Source: Flavobacteriales bacterium | Lineage (GTDB): Bacteria > Bacteroidota > Bacteroidia > Flavobacteriales_F > PHOS-HE28 | DNA length: 64,000 bases | Direction: 5' to 3' | NCBI GenBank assembly: GCA_016717225.1 | Contig: JADKGB010000009.1 | Coordinates: 1-64,000, forward strand | In this document: positions 46,401 to 54,000 of the stretch, one piece after another | How positions within the stretch are numbered: the first letter of the stretch is position 1 | Layout of the letters: each line of letters opens with the position of its first letter | Made by a program: the position numbers and the translations under genes | The notes under the pieces: generated by a model | Databases searched by the model: none | What the model was told of the DNA's origin: nothing | The model's input: only the letters and a program-made list of their open reading frames with translations

Positions 46401-46862
46401 GGTTCCGCATTATTGGGAGGACAGCCGAGCGGGCCTATTGGAAGTTCTTTCCTATGGTTTCCCGATTCATTGGTTAGTAACGCAACTGCACCGAATCCCA
46501 CCACATCTCCGGATGTAACTACGCAGTACATCATCACGGTAACCGCGAATGGATGCAGTAATACGGATACTGTGCTGATAACCGTGGTGCCAGAGATCGT
46601 GATCCCCTCGGGCTTCACCCCAACAGGTGATGGCGCGAACGATACGTGGCAGATCGACAATATTGACCAGTTCATAGCATGTACAGTGGAAGTGTACAAC
46701 CGATGGGGCGAGTTGCTTTTCAGCAGCACGGGCTATAAGGATCCGTGGGATGGAACGTACGCTGGTGCACCGGTTCCCGTGGGTACCTATTACTACGCCA
46801 TCGAACTCAACGATGAACGTTTCCCTGACCCGTACACCGGTCCACTTACCGTCATCCGCTAA
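37491..46862 (+). CDS. giant SprB-like surface adhesin with 33 SprB-type repeats and T9SS type B C-terminus
   Basis: Predicted 3123 residues. ATG 37491 overlaps the PorP stop by 4 bp and gives MKNTAFHPSFSLRLLVIACA with cleavage near AQAQ. Residues 31-270 form a beta-rich head (YWTAGSGAWSDAAHWSLAAN). From about 277 to 2880 I count 33 repeats of about 79 residues. Each reads roughly C-x3-C-D-G-x-A, then GGTGxYxYxWxPxP, GLCAGxYxVxVTD and GCDTTxxFxI, with four Cys per repeat. Units 16-29 follow a four-repeat super-period. Two PKD-like modules and a CHU_C domain (GFTPTGDGANDTWQI, YNRWGELLFSS; about 3033-3123) end the protein. SprB in Flavobacterium is the mobile gliding adhesin; the same role is inferred here. 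Confidence 0.93.
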   Translation: MKNTAFHPSFSLRLLVIACALSVFGNAQAQRIKYWTAGSGAWSDAAHWSLAANGAGGAGVPRANEEVVIAAQTAVEVLIDRNVVCSSLSIDASNGPARLIGSAEERLRITGDLQLIGDVEWRYNGPVEFTASEGQARIDTRGVLIASDVVIDGDAQWDLTSALNLADDAALVIKHGTLRTNDGVLKLGSLRAEGHGLKRFEAGGSIILLKAFEPQGFSGNVDQGSSTLVLNGQPVRWDGSPIDPEEFQRGITNCGTGAGQTPFQVNAQVTSNYNGFGVRCNGACDGAVTVTITGGSGNFGIQWQGGPSGTGTSLPWANICAGNKLVIVTDLGQNVGCFASVLVTPPPPLGVLFFGLNPPTCADVCNGTAVTFPGGGAGFGYDYNWNNGVENTSSPVQLCAGVNTLQLTDANNCVYDTSFTIDLLPVLVVLSNTQASCFGDCSGTAHVEVSGGTPAYTYNWQPGDPAGDGTADVTGLCAGSWSVLVSDFNGCDTTINFLITQPAPIVPNPSHTDATCSNTCDGTAGVAPSGSVGPYTYDWSPDPIQGDGTPNVTGLCAGDYTVLITDVPSGCDTLVTITIASPPTIDVQLATTNATCSGVCDGSADIIITGGTPGYVIQWAPGVVVGQGTLSVSQLCAGNYTVTVTDLIGCDTTIAFIITEPPPILPNETISEITCAGTCDGAISVAAGYTYDWTPTPPNGDFQAIATGLCPNTWTVLVSDGACDTLLTLVLADPIPITVVPAQTSVSCGNNCDATASAVVSGGNDPYSYSWSPPPGGGQGTPNVTGLCAGTYTLTVLDSVDCTVTLDYTILPPVPIQVSITTVDATCPDFCNGSASATVAGGNDPYTYLWAPLPGGGQGTASATGLCAQDYTLTVTDSVGCDTTIVFTISAPLPIDPNAIVVNNICSGECTGSIVLAPTGGFGNFTYTWTPPPPNGPGTAQALNLCSGTWQVVVASGVCDTVLVFQISEPPPIQANLTTTPVTCGNDCDGTATSNTAGGTVGYTWTWNPAPAVGQGTQNAVGFCAGPHTLTIVDAVGCDTVISFNIDAPPPLVPLLSTTLASCGGLCDGSATVSFSGGTGPVDVVWFPEPGGGQNTTAATEMCPGLWSVTLTDSVGCDTTLQFTINTPSGIIVAPTVTDVSCGDLCDGEIELDISGGVPTYSISWSPTPPVGGGTSISGLCAGQWTAIITDQAACDTVLVIDVGGPAPILPNGVFTNETCNGPCDGTASVNPTGGTGSFVYSWNPAPPIGNGTSSVGGLCAGDWCVTITDVTGCDTTWCFTILPEQPILANLTIQDATCPGTCNGAASVAPTGGVPGYSYDWSPEPAVGQGTADVSGLCLGFYTVTISDAAGCDTTLSFFISKPAPITTSLAFSAADCTDPCSAEAASFPSGGNGGYTFFWQPAPSTGQGTFFVTGLCADSTYTLIIADSLGCDTSESFTVPAFTPIDPNFSTTPESCAGSCDGTATLGVTGGEGPYTYDWSPDPISGDGTPSVTGLCAGTYSVLIADANGCDTLVNILITGPPPILLFPIVQNVRCNGECNGSIVVNSAGGTGPFTYLWTPQPPIGQGTAFAQQLCAGTWSVLITDSAGCDTTFTATLVDPPVFSVGVLVTESECQACIGAIQLDPNGAGPFNFNWGPPIGQSTPDSVQTGLCAGLYPVIAIDAFGCAVQLDVPVSDSNGEVLSTTDDNVTCPTDCDGTVSVSYNCSTPLCMVEWYDPSGFPLFLTTDTISGLCAGVYFVQVMNSDGCITFDTAQVFAPEPMVLQIGTTPESCAGSCDGTAGFGISGGIAPYTIVWDPAPATGQGTPSVTGLCAGTYSISVTDNGGCSITANVLILGPQPIAANALVQDISCAGSCDGMIDLNTQGGTGSYQYTWDPVPPNGQGTDSASMLCTGTWSVNITDGNGCDTAFAFIINEPQPIALIPSSTSSNCLQCNGTATVQISGGTGSVSVTWTDVNNVIVGAGPALTDLCAGIYTATALDTNGCSAQVVVVISDGTGEQLSITNGQTTCANNCDGEVAVSFNCTSGPCEITWYNAQAQPLGFNVFSLDSLCVGLYLVQVDNGAGCTVIDTAIVSPSQVLIPNLSTAPVSCHGLCDGTATVGPQGGTGTYVFDWEPDPITGDGTSSVSGLCAGVYTVSITDASGCDTTINVLITEPDAITTVSQVTDNSCNGSCDGSITLLVSGGSGAIIYSWNPQPPIGQGSNAVSQLCAGDWTVIIVDSLGCDTSITFNIAEPQPLVLNTASTQSTCGICSGTVSASTTGGSAPYLYAWTLNGALYGTDSLLVDVCAGLYLVTVTDANGCQLQQSVPVSDADGEDVVTTDDIVTCPGSCDGEVTASFVCGTTPCSITWFNSLGLDLNESGNALDSLCAGLYFVQVTNGNGCITIDTAAVTEPLPIQPNLSTTPTSCYNTCDGAATVSPTGGVAPYVYDWEPGLITGDSTASVSDLCGVNYAVVITDSVGCSVTVDVLILSPQPLSASAIITPITCNSSCDGAITLIAQGGTGNPAFTWTPPPPVGQNTPSISQLCADIWTVVITDVNGCDTTYSYPLFDPPELTVQLSTTSNDCFGDCAGTATATISGGTGSYSIEWSTSGGGFINNGDTAIIGLCAGDYVVTVTDSSGCSVSTPFNIGQGVAISAGLIFTGETCFGPCDAIAQITPTGGTGSFNIIWFDPNGVVFAQDTTQISNVCAGNWTVAIVDSLGCDSTFGFTVLPYTSISATAVVTQVQCNGACDGSITITASGGTGSLVYAWQPVPPNGDGTNVATGLCPNSYSVTITDNVGCDTTLTFLITEPAPISISLDQVIDASCSSANDGAISTTVGGGTPSLIVSWVGPNNFTGSGDDIANLAPGSYTVTVVDANNCTDQQVVVVAALSTVVANAGVDVSKCFGAGVVLDGSLSTGGFLFGWTDAQGNPISAGAQADLGILQPGSYTYILSVSDGPCADQDTVEVIIVALPFANAGPDQDIFLEGSALLGGQPSGPIGSSFLWFPDSLVSNATAPNPTTSPDVTTQYIITVTANGCSNTDTVLITVVPEIVIPSGFTPTGDGANDTWQIDNIDQFIACTVEVYNRWGELLFSSTGYKDPWDGTYAGAPVPVGTYYYAIELNDERFPDPYTGPLTVIR
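41856..44708 (+). repeat. three tandem super-repeats of about 950 bp (four SprB units each) inside the giant adhesin
   Basis: Equivalent positions recur at 41856, 42804, 43758 and 44709, giving steps of 948, 954 and 951 bp (316-318 codons). In each copy unit 1 reads SCxGxCDGTAx and unit 2 xxCNGxC(D/N)G. Unit 3 has a shortened C-x2-C start, and unit 4 has an extra Cys pair (NCSTPLC, NCTSGPC, VCGTTPC) and lacks the D of GCDTT. A partial fourth copy (units 1-2) continues to about 45170. The nucleotide sequence has diverged, so the duplication is old. Confidence 0.8.
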
Positions 46863-46874
46863 TATCCGAAGATC

Positions 46875-47825
46875 ATGCAACGCAAACTGTTCTTCCTTGC
46901 CGCCGCGATGCTGCAACTCGGGTCATTGGCCCAGCAACTTCCGCAGCTTACCCAATACACCGTGCATGACTATCTCTACAATCCTGCCGTAGCGGGTAGT
47001 CGCGAACAATTCGAGATGCATAGCGCGCATCGCAACCAATGGGTGGGTATCCAGGATGCACCGCGCACGTTCATGCTGAGCCTTACAACACCCGTGGGAC
47101 GAAACATGGGCCTGGGTGGGTTCATGTACACCGACCACGTTGGACCAACACGCCGCACCGGAGCCCAGGTCAGTTACGCTTACCACTTGAGGCTCACGGA
47201 GAAAGTGCGGCTTGGCTTTGGACTTTCCCTCGGGCTGCAGCAGTTCGTGATCGATGGAAGCAAGATCACCTTCCACGATGGGTATGACCCGATCATGGAT
47301 GGTCAAGTGCGCGGAAGCACCGTTCCGGATGCCACCTTCGCGCTCTACTTGTACCACCCCGATTGGTGGTTTGGTGCAGCGGCTCCGCAGTTGCTCAAGA
47401 ACAAGATCGTGTTCTATGATGATCGTGATGCCACGCTGAGCGAACTCGCTGGTCACTATTTCGTCATGGGCGGTTATCGTCTTCAGTTAAGTGATGACCT
47501 TAGGCTTGAACCATCCTTCCTGGTGAAGTACGTGGATCCGGTTCCGGTCAAGATCGACCTAACGGCGACGCTGCGTTACAAGGAGCAGATCTGGCTGGGT
47601 GCCACCTACCGAACGAACGACGCTATTGGGCTCATGGTCGGTTATTGGCTGAAGAAGACCTTTCAATTCGGCTACAGCTACGACATCACCACCACCAACC
47701 TCAATCGATACAGCAACGGAACGCACGAGGTGATGTTGGGGATCACGTTCGGAAAAAAGCGGCCACAGCCACGACCAACAATTGCCGCCGACACCGCTCC
47801 AGTGCCGGTTCCCGCAACCCCTTGA
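46875..47825 (+). CDS. PorP/SprF family outer-membrane protein (second copy)
   Basis: Predicted 316 residues. A leader (LFFLAAAMLQLGSLAQQ) is followed by QLTQYTVHDYLYNPAVAGSR and HRNQWVGIQDAPRTFML, the standard opening of the family. Predicted strands continue to FQFGYSYDITTTNLNRYSNG and HEVMLGITFGK. A Pro/Ala-rich tail (about the last 25 residues) is unlike the other two copies. It lies 12 bp after the giant adhesin gene and is presumably that adhesin's dedicated partner. A 226-bp gap without a gene follows it and may hold an internal promoter. Confidence 0.92.
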   Translation: MQRKLFFLAAAMLQLGSLAQQLPQLTQYTVHDYLYNPAVAGSREQFEMHSAHRNQWVGIQDAPRTFMLSLTTPVGRNMGLGGFMYTDHVGPTRRTGAQVSYAYHLRLTEKVRLGFGLSLGLQQFVIDGSKITFHDGYDPIMDGQVRGSTVPDATFALYLYHPDWWFGAAAPQLLKNKIVFYDDRDATLSELAGHYFVMGGYRLQLSDDLRLEPSFLVKYVDPVPVKIDLTATLRYKEQIWLGATYRTNDAIGLMVGYWLKKTFQFGYSYDITTTNLNRYSNGTHEVMLGITFGKKRPQPRPTIAADTAPVPVPATP

Positions 47826-48051
47826 ACGATTTTTTCCTGTTGACCTGAGCTCGATCAGTAATGGAGAAATGGTTGTGGTCCTTGCATTCGTGTGCATTTC
47901 ATGGCCACTCATAGCCTGTATTAAGGAACTCGTCGAACCCCGTGGTGTGGTGTGGCCTTTCGGCATCTTCTTGGGTTGAGGAGCTCAGGCGTCGCGAGGT
48001 GGTGCGGAAAGCGTCGTGTAACTTGCGGCGCCTCTAATACAGGCTCTATTC

Positions 48052-51000
48052 GTGGTCTACCGTACGTCCCCCTTTGTTCAGTTGCACAGCAGGTTGATGT
48101 TCCTGCTGGTGTTCCTGTTGGTTGCGTCGAAGCTTGCGTTAGCCCAAAGTTTTCTTATGGCCGACGGTGTGCAGTGGGAAACATGTTCAGGTACTTTTTT
48201 CGATAGTGGTGGCGGTTCTGGCGACTACGCGAACAACGAATCGTTGACCGCCACACTCTGCCCAACAGGCGGGCCTGGTGCCGGGCCTTTGTCCAGTATC
48301 ACATTCGGTGTGTGGAATGTGCAAGCAGGTAATGCGGATCTGTTGGTTGTTCATGATGGCCCTGATGCGCTTTCGCCTGTGCTTGCCACAGGCAGTGGTG
48401 CGCAATCATTATTGGGACTGACATTTACGAGCAGCGATGTTAGTGGGTGTCTGACCTTCGTGTGGACGAGCGATGGTTCTACTGTGGCAGCAGGTTGGTC
48501 GGCATCGATCAACAATGCTCCCGATGCTGGAGGCAATGGATCGGTTACGATGTGCAGTACTGACCCTGATGTTGATCTGTTCACCAGACTCACGGGTACC
48601 CCGGACCTGGGAGGTCAATGGACATTTGGCGGAAACCTTGTAAGCAATATTTATTCGCCGGGCACAAGTCCTGCAGGCGTTTATACCTATACCGTGCCCG
48701 GTGTGCCGCCCTGCCCGAATGGCGTAGCGACCGTCACGGTAATTCAGGTTTCAGCTGCCAATGCTGGTGATGATCGAAGCATTTCTGTTTGCAGCACGGA
48801 TCTTCCGTTCGATATGCGGACCCGATTATTGGGTACTCCACAGAGCAATGGTTCATGGAGTGGTCCGAGCCCTGTGGTGAACAATACGTTCAACCCGTTA
48901 GCCATGCTTGGTGGGGTGTATACCTATACCGTGACTGGTAATGCGCCTTGCGCAACTGCCACAGCGGATCTGGACATCACGCTGCTCCAGGCACCCGATG
49001 CCGGTTCGAATGGAAGTACGACGGTATGTTCCACGGATGCGCCCTTTGATCTTTTCAGTTTCCTTGGCGGAACGCCAGATGCAGGTGGTATATGGACAGC
49101 GACAGGGAACACTGCGCATGGCAGTCAGTTCGTTCCGGGTACCGATGTTGCCGGTGTTTTCACCTATACGGTTGCTGGGCAAGCCCCCTGTGTTGCGGAT
49201 CTCGCTACGGTCACTGTAACGGTGCAAACAGCACCTTTTGCTGGTAATAGCACTTCGGGCTTGGTCTGTTCCAATGGCGCTCCAGTGAATATGAAGAACC
49301 TGCTAGGCACTGGCTTGGCTTCAGGAACATGGAGCGGTCCGAGCACTGTAGCGGCCAACAACTTGTATATACCCTCGACGATGAACCCGGGCATATACAC
49401 GTACACCGTTCCCGGAAGTTCTGCATGCGCCAACGCAACGGCGACTGTGAATATGTCCGAGATCGCAGCACCGAATGCGGGCACCGATGGTGTGAAAACG
49501 GCGTGTAGTAATGGTGCGAATGTCGATCTGTTCTCTCGCTTGGGCGGATCACCGGGCGGTGGTGGAACATGGGCCGATCCTGCGAGCAGCCCCTTTCCTT
49601 CCGGAGTCTTTGTGCCAGGCACCAACACTCCGGGAATTTACACCTACACCTTGCCGGGCACTTTTCCGTGTGCCAATGATGTGAGCATCGTGACCATCAC
49701 GCAAGTCCAAGCTCCTAGCGCTGGTATCAATGGAGCTGTTTCGTTATGCAGCAACAGTTCCCCTGATACACTGTTCAACCAGTTGACCGGTATCCGCAAT
49801 ACGGGTGGTATTTGGTATAAGCCGGGCTTCACGGGCACCATTGGGGGAGTGTACAATCCAGTGGTTCACTTTCCGGGCGTTTACACATATGTGGTGCTGG
49901 GCACAGCGCCATGTACAGCGGATTCGGCCACCGTAACGGTCACGGAGATCCTCGCGCCGAATGCAGGGGTGAATGGTTCTCTCACGCTCTGTAGTACAAG
50001 TGCTCCAGCGAACCTGATCAGTTCGCTCTCTGGTTCGCCGAACGGAAGTGGTGCTTGGTTCACATCGGCCAATGTGCCTTTCCCGGGTGGATCTTTCAAC
50101 CCAGCCGGGAATACCGCGGGCGTGTACAATTACATCGTAACCGGAACCACGCCCTGTGCGAACGATACGGGTTTCGTTACGGTGAATGTTAATCAGGCAC
50201 CCAACGCAGGCCAGAACGGAAGTACCAGTTTGTGCAGCAACGCCTCGCCCGTTTCGCTGCTTACAGTTCTTCTTGGTAGTCCCTCGACCGGCGGAACATG
50301 GACAGGTCCGAGTGCCGTGGTGAACGACACCTTCAACCCGGGAACCATGCTTGAGGGCCAGTACACCTATACCAAAACAGGCTTGGCCCCATGTCTCAAT
50401 GCAACCGCCACTGCCACGGTGAATGTTGAACGATTGCCTGTTGCTGGTGGAAACGGATCGGTAACACTTTGTAGCAACGAAGCACCGCTTGATCTCTTGG
50501 GTCGATTGACCGGAAGCCCTGATCCTGGTGGCACGTGGAATCCACCCCCCACCAATGGGGTGTACGATCCGGAGATCGCTTCTCAAGGCCTTTTCACCTA
50601 CACCGTTGCCGGTGTTTTACCATGTCCCAATGCAACCGCCACGGTAACGGTAACTGAGAATGTTGCTCCTGATGCTGGAACGAATGGTGACCTGACCATC
50701 TGTACGGATGCGGTAAGTGTTGACCTTTTCACGGGGCTTGGGGGCACCCCTGATGCCGGTGGTATTTGGTCTCCCATTGGCAGCATTGCACCAGGGGTTC
50801 TTTCTACTTCAACCTTTATCCTGAATGGTGCGCCACAGGGTGATTATCTCTTCAAGTATGATGTTCCGGGCATCGGATCTTGCCCAGCCGTGCAAAGTGA
50901 AGTTGAAGTAGAAATTGTTGGTGCATTGAATGCAGGTTCCAATGGCTTGGGCAATACGTGTCGCACCAATACCCAGTACAACCTGTTCAATGCGCTAGGT

Positions 51001-54000
51001 AGTAATCCGCAGCAAGGAGGTGTTTGGTCTCCAGTGGGAAATGCGGGAGTGATAACTGGTTCGTTTCTGAACGCCACTTCACTCGCGGCGGGCACCTACA
51101 CGTTCCGATACATACTTGCGGGTTCTGCAGGATGTAACGCGGATACGGCGTTCGCTTCAGTGACCATTGTGGCTGCGCCCTTCGCGGGCAACGACACATC
51201 GCACGACTTCTGCAGCAATGATGGCCCTACGCCGTTGTTCGCCTTTCTTTCTGGTGCCCAAACCGGTGGTACCTGGCGGAAGCAAGGTGTTGGCGGTCTC
51301 GTATCCGGGACTTACAATCCTCCCCTTGCCGGTGCGATGGACAGCCCCGGCGTGTTTTTCTACATAGTTTCTGGCGGTGCGTTCTGCGCTGCGGATACGG
51401 GCAAGGTCACGGTTACTGAAACGCCTGCGCCCAATGCAGGGAACCCTACCACCAAATTGATCTGTGAAGTTGGACCACCGTTCAACATGACTGCACAATT
51501 GAACGGAACCAACATCAACCAAACGGGTGAATGGACCTCGCCCAATGGACAACAGCACAGTGCGACTTTCATTCCCGGCCAAGATCCTTGTGGGACCTAT
51601 TCCTACCGGGTACAAGGTTCTGGCGGTTGTGCCGATGCCATCTCTACGCTTACTATCGACTGCAGCGGTGTAGCCGACCCTGGATTCGATGGTGATACAA
51701 CGGTCTGTGGAGATGGCTTGCCTTTCTTGTTGTTCACTGTGCTCAACGGGACTCCGGACCAGGGAGGCGTGTTCACTGATCTGAATGGTGTAGTTGTGCC
51801 TGGCGGGTCGTTCAATCCGGCTGGCGCAAGCATACCGGGTACGTTCAAGTACAAAGTATCCGGCGAATTTCCTTGCCCTGCCGATTCTGCCTTTGTACTG
51901 GTTACGGAAAATCCAGAAGCGAATGCGGGCATCGGTGGACCGGCGATCATTTGCCCTACCGGCGGAAGTGTGGAATTGATCACCAAGTTGGGTGGCACTC
52001 CGGACCCCAATGGCACCTGGAGCAATGGTTTCGATGGCACCTACAACCCAGGTCTTGATCTGCCTGGATCCTATACCTACACCGTTGCGGGTGTTGCACC
52101 TTGCGGAAACAAGAGCGCGATGCTCACGGTTACCGAGGAGGATCCTCCGAACGCAGGGGTCAATACGAGTGTTCTGAATTGTACAAGTGACCAAGGCTAC
52201 AGCATGGTAACGGCACTGAATGGTGCGCCCGACCTTGGTGGAGATTGGTTCTTGGGGACGTTGCCGGATGACGGGATCTTTCTGCCGCAGAGCACTGCTC
52301 CTGGTGTTTATGTGTATACCTACGTTGTGGAAGGGGGCCTTGCATGCCATGCTGATACTGCCACCCTTACCATTACCCTGAATCCCAGGGCTGATGCTGG
52401 TTTGGATGGCTTGACCTCTGTTTGCTCCAACTCGACCCCACTACCTTTATTTCCATTTCTTATCGGTGCGCAATCAGGTGGAACATGGCGCAAACCCGGT
52501 GGTTCTGTGCATTCAGGCATTTTCAATCCCGCAACGGATCCACAGGGAGCATATTGGTACAAGGTGAACGGTATTGCGCCGTGTATTTCAGATAGCGCGA
52601 AGGTGACCGTTACAGTGAATCCCGAAGCGAATGCGGGATGCAATGGGCTTGGTATCGTTTGTAGCAACAGTGATCCAGTAGTTCTTACCAATCTTCTGGG
52701 TTGTAACCCAAGCCTGAACGGTACATGGAGCGGCCCCCCCGGTCATCAGGGGATCTACATTCCGACATCAGACAACTCCGCTGTATTCACCTACACGGTT
52801 GCCGGTATCGCCCCGTGCTTAAGCGCCAGCAGTTCGGTACAGATCATTGAGAACCAACAGCCGCAGGCAGGAAATGATGCGGTGCTGACCGTATGCAGTG
52901 ATGAAGCTGTTTTTACTCTGTTCAGCCAGTTGACCGGCTCCCCGAACGCAACAGGTGTTTGGTACACCTTGGGTGGAACGCCTATGAATGGGGTCTTCGA
53001 TCCGGGGAGCAGCCTTGCCGGTGGTTTCAATTATGTCGTTACAGGAGCTGCACCTTGCATCAATGATACGTCGCGGGTTACGGTGTTCCAGAACACTGCT
53101 CCTGAGGCGGGTGTGAGCACCGCAGTAACGATCTGCATCAGCGCTGGTCAACAAGTGTTGATCGACCTGCTCGGTGGGGCCCCCGATGCTACCGGTGTTT
53201 GGAAGGATCCACTTGGAATGGCGCATGGACCTTTCTTCGATCCATTGGAAGATCCAGCCGGTACGTATAGCTATCGAGTTTCTGGCATCGCTCCTTGTGG
53301 GAACGATTCGGCTACGGTTACCATCAGCTTGGCGAATGCGCCCGATGCCGGTGATGATAGCACCATGACCGTTTGCATCAGCGAGGACAGTGTGGTCTTG
53401 TTCAATGGTCTTGGTGGCACACCACAAACAGGTGGTGTTTGGACCGGGGCTAATCAGGTGAATGGAATTTTCAATGCCACACTTGTGCCTCTTGGCACAT
53501 ACAACTTTACCTATACAGTGAACGGAAATGGTACGTGCCCCACCGTTTCGGCGACCGTATCCGTTAACGTTACGAGCGCATTGGATGCAGGATTGCCAGC
53601 CAGTGCGACTGTATGTGCGGGTGCTACTTCGAACCTCTTCCCCCTGCTTGGAGGCACGCCTCAAACGGGTGGACTATGGCGAGATCTGGATGGAACCAGT
53701 GCATTGACCGGTGATGTTCTGAACGCTTCCGTTGCAGGTATTGGCACTTGGCATTTCAGGTATGTTCTTTTTGGTACGCAGAACTGTTCAAGTGATTCTG
53801 CGTTGCTCACGGTCACCGTCGTAGCCGGGCCGAATGCTGGCATCGGCGGTGGCACCACCCCATTGTGCAGTAGTGCACCCAGCTTCAACCTGATCACATT
53901 GCTGGGGGGCACACCGGACGCCAATGGCAGTTGGTTCGGCCCTGGCTTCGTTCCGCATAGCGACACCTTGAACCCAGCCGTTGATCCCAGCGGCATTTAC

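Noticed and set aside
51157..52350. Minus-strand 397-codon open frame inside the CUB-repeat gene.
   Set aside because: Antisense to a clearly coding repeat region, with no recognisable features.
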